Source: Thiopseudomonas sp.
GTDB taxonomy: Bacteria; Pseudomonadota; Gammaproteobacteria; Pseudomonadales; Pseudomonadaceae
Direction of reading: 5' to 3'
Assembly: GCA_023228985.1 (NCBI GenBank)
Contig: JALOAC010000024.1
Coordinates: 1-39,157 of the forward strand
DNA length: 39,157 nucleotides
The translations under genes and the position numbers were made by a program. Under the pieces are notes generated by a model. That model searched no databases. It saw nothing but the letters and a program-made list of their open reading frames with translations, and was not told the DNA's origin. This document shows, in pieces, positions 8,594-17,077 of this stretch (the stretch's first letter is position 1; each line of letters starts with the position of its first letter).

Positions 8594-10174
8594 TTACCTC
8601 GTTATCGGCGTGGCGTTGTTGGCCTGCATTTTTTCAAGCTCTGCAGATAGCGAGTCAGATAAACCTGCCGATACACCCGCCGCATCAGTGGCTTGAGTCT
8701 CGACAGTTACTTGACCAATCGTCAGGTTTGACTCGATGTTATTGGTGCGCTGATTGTTGATTGCATTGCTCGTCATTGCGTTCGCTGGTTGTTGCTGCGC
8801 CTGTGCTGTGTACTGCTTAGCTGACTCTGTGTTGTTAATAATTTCGTTATCGCTGCGGCCTCTTGCCCCGTCATCGACAAAATCCACGCCGCTCATTCTG
8901 CTTGACGGTCTAACACTATCATCGCCGCCCGTGTAAACGTCCTCAACCTCGCGCGTTACTTTTTCTTCTGTGGCAATGCTCAGCTTACCGCCAAGCCACT
9001 TACCAACACTCCCTACAACGTCAGCAACTTTACCTACGCCAGCGGTTATGAATCCGATATACGACTTAACAGCATCCCACAGCCATTTAAACACGCCGAC
9101 AATCCCGCTGGCCATGGCTTTAAAACCATTCCATAGTGCATCAGCTGCCGCGCCCGCCTCCGCAAACGCTATTTTCACACCCTCAATGACCGCGTTAATG
9201 ATCTCGCCAACAATCGGAAAATCATTAATTATCTGGCCGATTAGCGAGTCGTTGCCCGCCATGAAGTGCACGATGTCGTCATAAATCAGGGCGAATGCAG
9301 CAGCAGCAGCGCCGACAGCCAAGCCGATAGCAATAAAAGGCCATGTAGCGGCAATTGTCGCGGCAGCGGCTGATAGCATGGCGGGCAAAAACAGCCCAGT
9401 AATAATCCCAGCCACGCCCGCGAAAAACGCAATCACAAAGGTTTTATTTTCCACTGCCCACTTGCCAGCCATTGCTAGAAAATCTAGCACCTTGGTTAGT
9501 ACCGGCATCAGGTATTGGGCGAACGAATTAGCTGCATCAGAAGACACCCGCTTAAGATTGTTCAGCGATTGATTGAACGCTTTGGCTTTGTCTGCTGCCT
9601 CCTGCGTGATTGCTCCATTCTTTTCTTGAGCCAGCATCATGCGCCGAACTTCACCACTGCCTTTGCGCAACAGCTCAATCGTAGATCTCTCGGTGATGCC
9701 GTATTTTTTAAGCGTTTTTGTAGCCTGATCGTAGTTCATGCCAGCAAGCTGGTCAGCCAGATTCAGCATACCTTCCATGGGCTTGATATTGCGCTTACGC
9801 ATACTATCAGCAAGGCTTGCCAAGTCTGCTTGAGCTTGGTCAGTGCTACCGCCTAGCCCAACGATGGAGCGCGCTAGCGCGTCCGTCTGCGTGATGCTAG
9901 CGCCCATCTTGAGTGACAGTGTATCTAGCGCCTCAATCTCACCTGCTCTTGAGACTGCCATGCCCATGGTTTTACTGGCAGCAGCAGCCGTAGCTAGCCA
10001 GCCTAAAGCGCCTTTAGCAAAAGTGGCAAAATTGCTGATCGTCTTTTTAGACTGCTCATCAGCGCGCTTCATGGCGCTGGTTAAATCATCAGCGCCTTTC
10101 TTGCCTTCCTGGGTGCCTTTTTTTATGCTATCGGCGTCAGCCTCAAACAGAAAAAGCATTTTATCTATTAGCAT
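8594..10174 (-). CDS. Tail tape measure protein
   Basis: A 526-residue protein. The N-terminus (FLFEADADSIKKGTQEGKKG) begins an alpha-helical, Ala/Lys/Glu-rich region. Two strong membrane-like segments lie at about residues 247-300 (FVIAFFAGVAGIITGLFLPA and the following Ala-rich stretch), usual for the part inserted in the host membrane. The C-terminus is Gln/Asn-rich and helical. It sets tail length and escorts DNA. Its ATG overlaps by one base the TAA that ends the -1-frame chaperone extension (TAATG), which supports that extension as a real coding region. Confidence 0.85.
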   Translation of the reverse strand: MLIDKMLFLFEADADSIKKGTQEGKKGADDLTSAMKRADEQSKKTISNFATFAKGALGWLATAAAASKTMGMAVSRAGEIEALDTLSLKMGASITQTDALARSIVGLGGSTDQAQADLASLADSMRKRNIKPMEGMLNLADQLAGMNYDQATKTLKKYGITERSTIELLRKGSGEVRRMMLAQEKNGAITQEAADKAKAFNQSLNNLKRVSSDAANSFAQYLMPVLTKVLDFLAMAGKWAVENKTFVIAFFAGVAGIITGLFLPAMLSAAAATIAATWPFIAIGLAVGAAAAAFALIYDDIVHFMAGNDSLIGQIINDFPIVGEIINAVIEGVKIAFAEAGAAADALWNGFKAMASGIVGVFKWLWDAVKSYIGFITAGVGKVADVVGSVGKWLGGKLSIATEEKVTREVEDVYTGGDDSVRPSSRMSGVDFVDDGARGRSDNEIINNTESAKQYTAQAQQQPANAMTSNAINNQRTNNIESNLTIGQVTVETQATDAAGVSAGLSDSLSAELEKMQANNATPITR

Positions 10175-10416
10175 TATTTCACCGTATTTGCCGCATCTTG
10201 CGCCCGCGCCTCATTTGCCCGATTGTACATTGCAATCTCATACAGCTCTAACGCTTCCTCAACGTCAACGCTAGTTTTTAGTTCGGTTAGGGTTGCGAAT
10301 CGCTCGGAAATGATGACTGCCACGACTGCATTAGCGTTTGGGTAATCTTGGGCAACGAATCCGCCAGTTTTTCCAGTAGGAAATCTAGGACGGATTGGTT
10401 GCCGCTCCCGAAAAAA
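10174..10416 (-). CDS. Tail chaperone -1 frameshift extension
   Basis: This open frame has no start of its own needed: it is entered by a -1 shift from the 10287-10742 gene at a TTTTTTC heptamer. It is stop-free from 10410 to TAA at 10174 and encodes 78 residues whose last part (ELKTSVDVEEALELYEIAMY and RANEARAQDAANTVK) is a credible acidic helical sequence. The G/GT arrangement of lambda-like tails and analogous pairs in Mu and P2 produce a short and an extended chaperone in this same position before the tape measure. The fused product would be 189 residues. The shift is inferred, not shown. Confidence 0.7.
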   Translation of the reverse strand, partial: FFRERQPIRPRFPTGKTGGFVAQDYPNANAVVAVIISERFATLTELKTSVDVEEALELYEIAMYNRANEARAQDAANTVK

Positions 10417-10742
10417 CTTGTGTTGTGCCTCATAATCTCAAAACACAAGTGCAGCAGGGTTTGCCCGTCTGGCACGTGGTTATCAACCAGTGCTGCGGTG
10501 CTCAGTGCCACCTCATGCGTACCACCATCATCTAGCGGAACATCGACGGCAACGTATTGACACATCTGCAAAACAAGCTGGCGCAAGTGGGGAAGCTGTT
10601 TGGATAAGCTGGCAATGTTGCTTGGTACTTTAGCGATAATATCAAGGCCGATAAGCGCGGGGAAGCGACCGATACGATACGTGCGCTCTACGCCGTCTAG
10701 GTCTTTGATAGTGACTTCGGTTGGTTTAATCAAGCTCATCAT
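10287..10742 (-). CDS. Tail assembly chaperone (short form)
   Basis: A 151-residue protein: KPTEVTIKDLDGVERTYRIG at the start, then helices (LRQLVLQMCQYVAVDVPLDD). It lies between tube and tape measure genes, the place of the lambda gpG-type chaperone that coats the tape measure during tail assembly. The zero frame ends SFPSDSQP with TAA at 10287, but translation can pass to the overlapping -1 frame (see 10410-10416). Two adjacent ATG codons (10742, 10739) are available, downstream of the tube gene stop. Confidence 0.75.
   Translation of the reverse strand: MMSLIKPTEVTIKDLDGVERTYRIGRFPALIGLDIIAKVPSNIASLSKQLPHLRQLVLQMCQYVAVDVPLDDGGTHEVALSTAALVDNHVPDGQTLLHLCFEIMRHNTSFFGSGNQSVLDFLLEKLADSLPKITQTLMQSWQSSFPSDSQP
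10410..10416 (-). promoter_or_regulatory. Programmed -1 ribosomal frameshift heptamer (TTTTTTC)
   Basis: On the minus strand the chaperone codons read AGT TTT TTC, so T TTT TTC is in the exact X XXY YYZ phase required for tandem -1 slippage. The -1 frame is then open for 78 codons, ending one base into the tape-measure start. A second, imperfect candidate (CTG GAA AAA CTG, about 30 bases downstream) is less good. Phage tail chaperone genes are the best known bacterial-virus users of this mechanism. Confidence 0.7.
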
Positions 10743-10757
10743 GCACTCCTAACACTG

Positions 10758-11198
10758 TTACGCGCGCGACTCACTATGCACGCCGAATGCAAAGCCGTAT
10801 GAGCGAGTAGCGGTGCGACCGTTAGACGATACGCCTTTACCTTTAGTACCAGTAATCAGCACGCCCTCGGAAGCCGTAACGCTTGAGCCGTCGGGATATG
10901 TAACAGTAATCTCGACAGTCTCGCGTACGCCGTTTTGGCGAGCGCCCAGCATCACTTGCAAGTTTTTATCAGCAGGCGAACCAGCAACAACCGCAATGGT
11001 AGGGTTGAGCACTTGCGGCTTGCCGAATACAACCAGGTCGCCATTAACGTTAGTGTCTGCCTCGGCAATCGTCAGCTCGCCAAATGCCAGCGGGTCGGTA
11101 TCGTCTGCGATGCCCTCAAGGAAAAAACCTTGCGGGAATGACGTGGTAGATCTTAGGAAGATACTAAAACCCGTTGCTGCAATATCATAAAGTGCCAT
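10758..11198 (-). CDS. Tail tube protein
   Basis: A 146-residue beta-rich protein (GFSIFLRSTTSFPQGFFLEG near the start; VEITVTYPDGSSVTASEGVL in the middle). Its place directly after the sheath gene and before the chaperone, and its length, match myovirus tube proteins, which stack as hexamers inside the sheath. No cysteines or enzyme motifs. SD-like AGGAG lies a few bases before the start. Confidence 0.75.
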   Translation of the reverse strand: MALYDIAATGFSIFLRSTTSFPQGFFLEGIADDTDPLAFGELTIAEADTNVNGDLVVFGKPQVLNPTIAVVAGSPADKNLQVMLGARQNGVRETVEITVTYPDGSSVTASEGVLITGTKGKGVSSNGRTATRSYGFAFGVHSESRA

Positions 11199-11213
11199 GT
11201 TTTAGCTCCTAAT

Positions 11214-12734
11214 TTAAACGAGGTTATGTGAACCAACTATGCGGCGTACAAAATCAGCTTTAGCGTAAATCAAAACGTAGTGGGCGTGCTTCTCTTCAAT
11301 GCCGTCAACTACGACTGTGCGAATAGTAACGTCAAGCCAGAAGCCATTGTTGAACACGTCCATTGCCGCTAGCTCATCGCCACTCATGTCAAAAATGACT
11401 TCTTTCTGCAATGGCGTAAGGTCTTTTAGCTTCAGGATCGCACCACTGCGCAAAGCCGATGCAACAGCACCATTGGTGATAATCGTGCGAATGCGCGTCT
11501 TGCCGTCTAAGTTTGCTGGGATCCGGCTAGCAACCAGCGTATTAATCAGGTCGCTTGATACCTTACCTTTGATCCACTGCTCGCACGCCGCTACCATCAT
11601 GTCTCGCGGGTCTGCTACAGTACCCTGAAGATTGCCTTTTTGGAAAAAGCTAAGTGGTGTCGCATTAACGCTAGTCACACCGTAGTAGTTAACTAGCAGG
11701 CCGTCTAATGCAAACTTGTCAACGTCATTATCAACGTCAGCAGTCATGCCGCTTGCTTGGCGGAACATAATTTGGTTGACAGTGTTGCGGCCCTCAAAGT
11801 CGGTCGCGTCAATCAAGCCAGCTGGAATAACCGCTTTAAATTCGTTAGCGGTCTCACTAAGAATAAACCCGGTCATCGGAACGTCTTTAAACGTAGTGTA
11901 AACCGGTAGCAAGTCAATACCTACCTTGCTATCTAGCTCAATGTAAAGCTGGTGCAGTACGTTGTAGCTCAAGTGATAATTTTTGAGTTTGGTTAGCTCT
12001 ATCTGCGGTTCATCTTTCAACCCTTGGATCGAGAATGTACCGAAGTTTTTGTTAGCCTCACGGCTCGCAATGTAAGCATCAACAGGGGTTAGCACACCAC
12101 CAAGCACAACACTAGCACCCTCTGATTCGGTCAGCATAAGCACGTCAGCCGCTGCGCCTGAAAAACGTAAAACAGCATCAGCAGCACTACCTGCTTCTGC
12201 GTAGGTGGCAATCAGGCTTGATCCGTTGGCACTAAACACTAGGCCAGCCGGCAAAGAAAGCAGGTTTAATGCTGTGACAATATTGCCAATTGTGGTTACT
12301 GCGCTAATACCTGTTAGCGTAACATCGACTGGCGAACCATCTAGCACTGTGATGGTTAAATCATCACCCTCTAGCGCCTGAGCAGCAGTAGGATCAGCAA
12401 TAACACCACCGGTCAACACTGAGCTAACAGGGCTTGCCGCAGTGTCAACATAGACAAACTGCAAAGAGCTTGGCTTGTTAGCTGGTGCTGTGGTTTTCAT
12501 TGCGAAGTATTGCTGAGCAAAAGCGCGGTCGGCACTTGAGTCTAAAATGCTGTTTAGAATCTCAAGCATTCCGTAGGTGACGGTAATCATGCCGCCGTTT
12601 GGAATCGAGTTACCCTGTGCGTCACGTAGGCCGCCGCTGGTAATGCGCCGATGCTGTAGCGATGGTGAGCCGGTCGCAGACGCACCAGCAACAGCGCTGG
12701 TGATATCTACATAATTCGTTTGTGAAATAGCCAT
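11214..12734 (-). CDS. Tail sheath protein (DUF3383)
   Basis: A 506-residue protein of the DUF3383 sheath family. Signs are the N-terminal TNYVDITSAVAGASATGSPS, the domain around VYTTFKDVPMTGFILSETAN, the region FRQASGMTADVDNDVDKFAL, and a C-terminal core (NNGFWLDVTIRTVVVDGIEE, then HAHYVLIYAKADFVRRIVGS) that forms the conserved handshake. It contracts to drive the tube through the cell envelope. A GGAGG precedes its ATG. Confidence 0.9.
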   Translation of the reverse strand: MAISQTNYVDITSAVAGASATGSPSLQHRRITSGGLRDAQGNSIPNGGMITVTYGMLEILNSILDSSADRAFAQQYFAMKTTAPANKPSSLQFVYVDTAASPVSSVLTGGVIADPTAAQALEGDDLTITVLDGSPVDVTLTGISAVTTIGNIVTALNLLSLPAGLVFSANGSSLIATYAEAGSAADAVLRFSGAAADVLMLTESEGASVVLGGVLTPVDAYIASREANKNFGTFSIQGLKDEPQIELTKLKNYHLSYNVLHQLYIELDSKVGIDLLPVYTTFKDVPMTGFILSETANEFKAVIPAGLIDATDFEGRNTVNQIMFRQASGMTADVDNDVDKFALDGLLVNYYGVTSVNATPLSFFQKGNLQGTVADPRDMMVAACEQWIKGKVSSDLINTLVASRIPANLDGKTRIRTIITNGAVASALRSGAILKLKDLTPLQKEVIFDMSGDELAAMDVFNNGFWLDVTIRTVVVDGIEEKHAHYVLIYAKADFVRRIVGSHNLV

Positions 12735-12743
12735 GCGGCCTCC

Positions 12744-13271
12744 TTATATCCCGACCAATTCGGGCTTGATTGTGGTTACTGGTTTGGTTACTGGTTTAAT
12801 GGTTCGGGTAAAGCTCAAATCAAAATCAAACGAAGGGTTTTTCTCATAATCGCCAGCAGCGTTTATAAATTCAGGCTCTCGCATATCAACTACATTGCTC
12901 ACGCCAACACCCTGCGATTGTAGCAGTTCTATGTATGGTAAGCTGCTAATAATCATTTTAACAGCTGCGCACAAGTCGCTAGCAGTATAGTCGTCTAAAT
13001 TTTTAATGTTGTGCTTGCGAAACGCTTGCACCTGTACTGTCTTACTAACTAGCGTGCTTTCAACGTGCCCCATGTGCCCATCATGCGGGCTATAGTTTCT
13101 ACGCTGAACACCATGGCGGTTTTCGCTGATAGCGAACATGTAAACCGTATTATCTTTTAGTAGCTGCTTAGTTGGCTGCCTGCCCGCCTGTACAGCGCAA
13201 TCGTAGCCGTATCCGCGCAATGCTGCGACCAAGTGCGTACGAGCAACAATAAAGGCTTGTGTCTCATTCAT
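12744..13271 (-). CDS. Neck/tail terminator protein (gp12-like)
   Basis: I start this 175-residue protein at ATG 13271 (MNETQAFIVARTHLVAALRG) because it overlaps the upstream stop as ATGA. The open frame extends 15 codons further upstream without support. Mixed alpha/beta with short motifs such as TVQVQAFRKHNIKNLDDYTA. Position between the collar gene and the sheath is where terminator-type proteins that cap the tail tube are encoded. The last 25 residues contain the repeat KPVTKPVTTIKP, probably flexible. Confidence 0.6.
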   Translation of the reverse strand: MNETQAFIVARTHLVAALRGYGYDCAVQAGRQPTKQLLKDNTVYMFAISENRHGVQRRNYSPHDGHMGHVESTLVSKTVQVQAFRKHNIKNLDDYTASDLCAAVKMIISSLPYIELLQSQGVGVSNVVDMREPEFINAAGDYEKNPSFDFDLSFTRTIKPVTKPVTTIKPELVGI

Positions 13272-13624
13272 ACGGCCACCAATACCAATTTGCGCCAACC
13301 GTCTTGCGCTGACCAATTCGTAATAGCGACTGGCTCAAACTTGCGGCCTGCGTAGACAATTCGGTCAGGCTGCTCGCCCTCTTTAGCGGGTTTAACGTCT
13401 GCACTTGTGTGCAACGTGGCATGCTCGCTACGAATGCTAAGACCTAGTTTTGCCACGTCCTGAGCGTCCATTGGTTGCAAGCTGCCAGTGATTGTTTCAG
13501 CGGGGTAATAAACTGGCACGGTCACGCCCATAGCGTTTTCGCTGTTTTCTTTGAAGCGCACCCAGCTCATGGATTGCTGCGGAATTATGGTAGCGGCTAG
13601 AGCGTGCAGGTTGTTGAAGTTCAC
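13268..13624 (-). CDS. Head-tail joining (collar) protein
   Basis: A 118-residue protein starting with GTG that overlaps the upstream stop as GTGA. Segments: ESMSW-type helical start (IIPQQSMSWVRFKENSENAM), a beta barrel (PVYYPAETITGSLQPMDAQD) and an ending (NWSAQDGWRKLVLVAV). Small beta-barrel proteins of this kind in the connector cluster are head completion or collar proteins. The exact ring assignment cannot be made from sequence alone. Confidence 0.55.
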   Translation of the reverse strand: MNFNNLHALAATIIPQQSMSWVRFKENSENAMGVTVPVYYPAETITGSLQPMDAQDVAKLGLSIRSEHATLHTSADVKPAKEGEQPDRIVYAGRKFEPVAITNWSAQDGWRKLVLVAV

Positions 13625-14100
13625 TCCATCTCCCCGTTCACAGCATACGTTACGGATTGCAGCATCTGCGCCGTATCAATAAGCGGCTTGCTCGCTACGC
13701 CCTCGGTGCGCTTGCGAGACTGCCTGGCATCAAGTGTTGACTGTTTGAGCGCCTCGTAGCTGCCGTCAGTAATACTGTCTTTTACGTCAGCAGCCATTTT
13801 TAAACCCATCTGATTGAGCGCCTGATTTAACTCCATGCTCCCCCCAACTACTGCGCTCATCGCCTTGGTTGCAAGTGGTTTCCAGCCGTCATTTTGCGAT
13901 ATTGCATTACGAAAAAACGGGCGGCTAGGGTTATTTCCAGCTGGATTGCCGAACTCCTGAATGGCGGCGACATAGGCAACAGGTGTACCGTCTGGGTATT
14001 TTGCAGACTCAAAAAAACCCACCTCTAGCTTAGCTTTTTTAATCTGATCTGCTAGTTTTTCCAGCGCTTTGCTGCCTGAGTTGTCCTGCGTTATTTTCAT
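13621..14100 (-). CDS. Tail completion/neck protein (HK97 gp10-like)
   Basis: A 159-residue protein. LEKLADQIKKAKLEVGFFES at about residues 13-32, VAYVAAIQEFGNPAGNNPSR at about residues 42-61 (the 'xxYAxxxExGxxxxxxRPF' signature, with RPFF following), and a Lys/Arg-rich C-terminus ending DTAQMLQSVTYAVNG are typical of the HK97 gp10/virion morphogenesis family. It joins head and tail. Stop and start overlaps on both sides (ATGA, GTGA). Confidence 0.7.
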   Translation of the reverse strand: MKITQDNSGSKALEKLADQIKKAKLEVGFFESAKYPDGTPVAYVAAIQEFGNPAGNNPSRPFFRNAISQNDGWKPLATKAMSAVVGGSMELNQALNQMGLKMAADVKDSITDGSYEALKQSTLDARQSRKRTEGVASKPLIDTAQMLQSVTYAVNGEME

Positions 14101-14522
14101 AGCTTGCGCCTTGGGAATACGCCGTAAACTCGACGGAATGCGTCGCCTTCAGGATAGCCGCCAATGAACAAGCCAGCGGCAGCCTTACCCTTGCCGCAAC
14201 GCGCTGCTAGCGCTGCATACTGCTGGCCGAATGGCGTCATATTAAGCCACTGGCCACGAGCATCAGCATTGGCAGGCATTGCCAGGCTAACACTAATGCC
14301 GCCTTCGCTTGCACTGGCAACGGCTAAGCCACCACCTGTACCGCTAGCCGTGCGGATGCTCAGCATATGCGCAACCATCAGCATGACTAATTGATCTAAA
14401 CAGTCTTCGCACCCGCTCGGCAAATAGCACTCGGCTTGCTCAGCGAGTGCTAAAACCAGCGCATCAGCAGTAGTGTTAAACTGCGGATAAATCAGGCGAA
14501 ACTTGGCTAGATCAAAAATCAT
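14097..14522 (-). CDS. Head-tail adaptor (DUF4054-like)
   Basis: A 141-residue protein: FDLAKFRLIYPQFNTTADAL at the start and MLMVAHMLSIRTASGTGGGL (about residues 47-66), then TPFGQQYAALAARCGKGKAA and the Gly-rich end GGYPEGDAFRRVYGVFP. These match DUF4054 connector proteins, which bind the portal side of the neck. Position directly after the capsid module fits. ATGA overlap with the next gene. Confidence 0.7.
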   Translation of the reverse strand: MIFDLAKFRLIYPQFNTTADALVLALAEQAECYLPSGCEDCLDQLVMLMVAHMLSIRTASGTGGGLAVASASEGGISVSLAMPANADARGQWLNMTPFGQQYAALAARCGKGKAAAGLFIGGYPEGDAFRRVYGVFPRRKL

Positions 14523-14531
14523 GGCTATACC

Positions 14532-14849
14532 TTACTTGCGCTTGGCTTTGGATGTTTCTTCTAACTTTTCAACATCTGCTTGGGCCGACTTGTCAGCACC
14601 TGCCATGTCGTTAGCTACTTTGTCCGGGTTTTTCTCAAACTGTGACGTTGAAAAATAACCTTCTTTCTCACGGCTCGAAAAACTTGGAATCTTGCGCAGT
14701 TCTTCTAATTCTTCTTTTGTCACTTGTGTTGCAACACCTTTTGGCGTCCACATATGCTTATCGGTGACGTTAGCGCCGCCTTTAATGATGATGGTCTTGT
14801 CGCCAACGGTGTATGCAATGCTTGCTGTTACGGTCGAATATACGTACAT
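14532..14849 (-). CDS. Capsid-module protein of unknown function
   Basis: A 105-residue protein. A short beta-rich N-terminus (VYSTVTASIAYTVGDKTIII) is followed by a Lys/Glu-rich tail (KSAQADVEKLEETSKAKRK). It follows the capsid gene after a terminator-like hairpin (14862-14888). Such small proteins downstream of the major capsid are often head fibres or neck accessory proteins, but I cannot assign one. It is well expressed judging from position only. Confidence 0.55.
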   Translation of the reverse strand: MYVYSTVTASIAYTVGDKTIIIKGGANVTDKHMWTPKGVATQVTKEELEELRKIPSFSSREKEGYFSTSQFEKNPDKVANDMAGADKSAQADVEKLEETSKAKRK

Positions 14850-14861
14850 AATATATGTCCT

Positions 14862-14888
14862 AAAAATAGCCCCGCTGTTACACGGGGC
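14862..14888 (-). terminator. Hairpin plus T-run after the capsid gene
   Basis: On the minus strand GCCCCG and CGGGGC (6 bp, 8-base loop) are followed by TATTTTT. It lies just after the major capsid stop at 14896. A partial terminator here would keep capsid mRNA in excess over the neck genes, a common phage arrangement. Confidence 0.65.
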
Positions 14889-14895
14889 GTATCGC

Positions 14896-15969
14896 TTAAG
14901 CGCTTACTTCTGCGCGTGTGATTGCCCATGGGCGCAGCACGATGATGCCAGCGAGTGCGTTACTAGCAGTCTCAATGTAACCCTTGGCACGCTTCTCAGA
15001 GCCTACCACTTCGTAACGGCTCGGCACCGCTTGGATCAGCGTTGCTGAATCGGTGTCGGACTCGTCTAGCTCAGACACGTTTTCAGCGATCAGGTAGCCA
15101 ACGTCTTTACCGCCGATAGCAGCTTTCAGGCTGTTAATGTACTCGGTACGAACGTTCGGGTAATTTTCGCTCAGCCACTGGCCAAAGCTCATATTGCCGC
15201 CGGTGTTGTACACGTTCATCACACCACGGTAGCCAGCCGGCAAAGAAAGCAGGAAGTTTGCATCGTCACGCAAAGATTGCCCCATTTGGGTTTCAAGCGC
15301 GTTACGCATTGCGGTAAACTGCGCAACCAACTGGGCAAACGTAGCAGAAAGCCATGCTGTACCACTGCCTAAACTTACAACAGACGGCAAGTTCGGATCG
15401 TTTAGCAGGCCATAGGTGCGAGTGTTAGCGATGCCGTTCCAGCCAACTAAGTTGCGCGCAATGTCGAGTGACTTGGTAGCAGCACGGCGCTTGGATTGCT
15501 CTTGCTGAAAACCAGCAGCACCCATGCGACGCATTTCTAGCTCGCCAACCTGAAAGCCTTGCTCAAAGCGCACAACGTCTCGCAGCTCAAAGCCGGGATT
15601 GCTGTTAGCCAATGGGATATTAACCGTGTCGCCGTACAGTTCGGCCAGACCGAAATCTTCCTCGGTGCGAACGCCAATCTCGTCATCATGCCAGTTGCCC
15701 ACGGTGGTGATGCCCGCCACGTAGTCAATATCAACCGGAGTCGTGATTGCGCGAACAGTACCAGCCAACCACGTTTGCAGCATGTGCGCTGGAACAAAGC
15801 CTGTGGTAGCCGCGGGGCCGATCAAGGCGCTATCCATTGCAGCAACGCCAACGCCCAGCGCTTTCAGGTCGTTCAGCGCAAAGTCTTTATCTTGCGCAAT
15901 GTTTGCAGCACCTCGGGCGCGAACTTGGCGTCCACTCTGATGCATTAATACTTCTGAAATCTTAGCCAT
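14896..15969 (-). CDS. Major capsid protein (DUF2184)
   Basis: A 357-residue HK97-fold protein of the DUF2184 family. Recognisable parts: ALIGPAATTGFVPAHMLQTW (about residues 47-66), AITTPVDIDYVAGITTVGNW, GFQQEQSKRRAATKSLDIAR (about residue 153) and WLSENYPNVRTEYINSLKAA in the C-terminal half, ending GIIVLRPWAITRAEVSA. No long N-terminal delta domain is seen, consistent with a separate scaffold (16493-17077). Forms the icosahedral shell. Confidence 0.9.
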   Translation of the reverse strand: MAKISEVLMHQSGRQVRARGAANIAQDKDFALNDLKALGVGVAAMDSALIGPAATTGFVPAHMLQTWLAGTVRAITTPVDIDYVAGITTVGNWHDDEIGVRTEEDFGLAELYGDTVNIPLANSNPGFELRDVVRFEQGFQVGELEMRRMGAAGFQQEQSKRRAATKSLDIARNLVGWNGIANTRTYGLLNDPNLPSVVSLGSGTAWLSATFAQLVAQFTAMRNALETQMGQSLRDDANFLLSLPAGYRGVMNVYNTGGNMSFGQWLSENYPNVRTEYINSLKAAIGGKDVGYLIAENVSELDESDTDSATLIQAVPSRYEVVGSEKRAKGYIETASNALAGIIVLRPWAITRAEVSA

Positions 15970-15980
15970 GTTGGCGCTCC

Positions 15981-16490
15981 TTATGCTTGTAAGCCGGTCA
16001 ATGAAACAACAGCCAAGTGGCCACCGCTCTCAGATACTGGTGTGTGACGTGAAACGACCGCGCCTTTGATCTCGGTGTGCGATACTGGCACAGTATCCTG
16101 ATCTGTAGGGTCGGCTGTCAGCACGCCAGTCGCGGCAACAAAATAAACTTTTGAGCCGATAACTGGGGTTACTGCGGTTTTACCCGACGCAACAACAGGG
16201 ACTAACTTAACAAACACTTCGCCCATGTGCAGGAACTCGCCAGGCGTGCCGTTTTTAGCGGTCACTTGGTCGATAGCGTAAGCGTGCGGGTTGGTCATAA
16301 TGCCAGCGAATACGCCAGCGCCGCCCGCCTGCGAGGTGTTTTCGGTTTTGTACGTAAACGCACGACCGAACACGTTGTTCGCTTCGCTTGCACTATCTAA
16401 AATTAAAGGCACTGCACGCTGTGGGCCGTCAAATGCCAGCGTACCAATAACAGCGGTGCGCATAGCGGTGATTGAGTTACGGATTGTCAT
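15981..16490 (-). CDS. Capsid cement/decoration protein
   Basis: A 169-residue protein with beta-rich, Val/Gly/Ala-rich sequence (FAGIMTNPHAYAIDQVTAKN, then EVFVKLVPVVASGKTAVTPV; closing HLAVVSLTGLQA). It lies between the scaffold/protease and the major capsid genes, the usual place for cement proteins that clamp capsomers. A strong GGGAG sits before the ATG, fitting high expression. Confidence 0.7.
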   Translation of the reverse strand: MTIRNSITAMRTAVIGTLAFDGPQRAVPLILDSASEANNVFGRAFTYKTENTSQAGGAGVFAGIMTNPHAYAIDQVTAKNGTPGEFLHMGEVFVKLVPVVASGKTAVTPVIGSKVYFVAATGVLTADPTDQDTVPVSHTEIKGAVVSRHTPVSESGGHLAVVSLTGLQA

Positions 16491-16492
16491 AA

Positions 16493-17077
16493 TTATTTCT
16501 CCCAGCCGAACACGGCGACTTGTGGCTTATGAGTCGATACGACCGCTTTGTCTTGCGCTACTGTTTTTGCAGACGCTGGTTTGCGACCGTGCAGGTAGCC
16601 AGCGATCACGGCAGTTGCTTGGCCTTTGCCATGCTTAATGCCAAACTTTTTACAAGCGTAAGCAGCGATTGATTCCGCGCTATCCATTGAAGTTTTTGGA
16701 ACTGCACCAATAAACGGCTTAACGCGTGCGGCCATGGCGTTACGCGCATCAATGTGCTTAACGGCCTTGTGCATTGCGTCTTGGGCGATCTTCTCTTGCA
16801 ACTCTTCTGCGGCCTCTAAAACTGCCTCGGCGTTCTCAACGGCTTCGCCAGCAGCTTCGATAGCAGCAACGTCATCGCCTTGCTCTTCGGCGGCAACAGC
16901 TTCGGCAGCGGCTTCGGCTACATTGTCAGCTTCTTCAACGATGTCGGTTACTTCATCGTCTTTTGCGGTTTCGTCTTTTTCTTCGTCAGTGGCAGGACTC
17001 AACGCAGCTTGGAGCTTTGCCTTGTCCTCGTCAGACAGCGCGCCAATGGCGGCCATGATTTCTTCTAGGGTCTTCAT
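16493..17077 (-). CDS. Nested in-frame scaffold protein
   Basis: ATG at 17077 (MKTLEEIMAAIGALSDEDKA) is in frame with the protease gene and is preceded by AGGAGGG at 17087-17093, 9 bases away: one of the strongest ribosome-binding sites in the window and stronger than that of the full gene. It would make a 194-residue acidic scaffold, the same nested layout as lambda C/Nu3. Its start sits after a short Gly-Leu-Leu-Pro linker, the expected domain boundary. Confidence 0.75.
   Translation of the reverse strand: MKTLEEIMAAIGALSDEDKAKLQAALSPATDEEKDETAKDDEVTDIVEEADNVAEAAAEAVAAEEQGDDVAAIEAAGEAVENAEAVLEAAEELQEKIAQDAMHKAVKHIDARNAMAARVKPFIGAVPKTSMDSAESIAAYACKKFGIKHGKGQATAVIAGYLHGRKPASAKTVAQDKAVVSTHKPQVAVFGWEK

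Noticed and set aside
8269..8760. Plus-strand frame of 163 codons
   Set aside because: Shadow of the Dit-like and tape measure genes, Cys/Ser-rich and without ribosome site.
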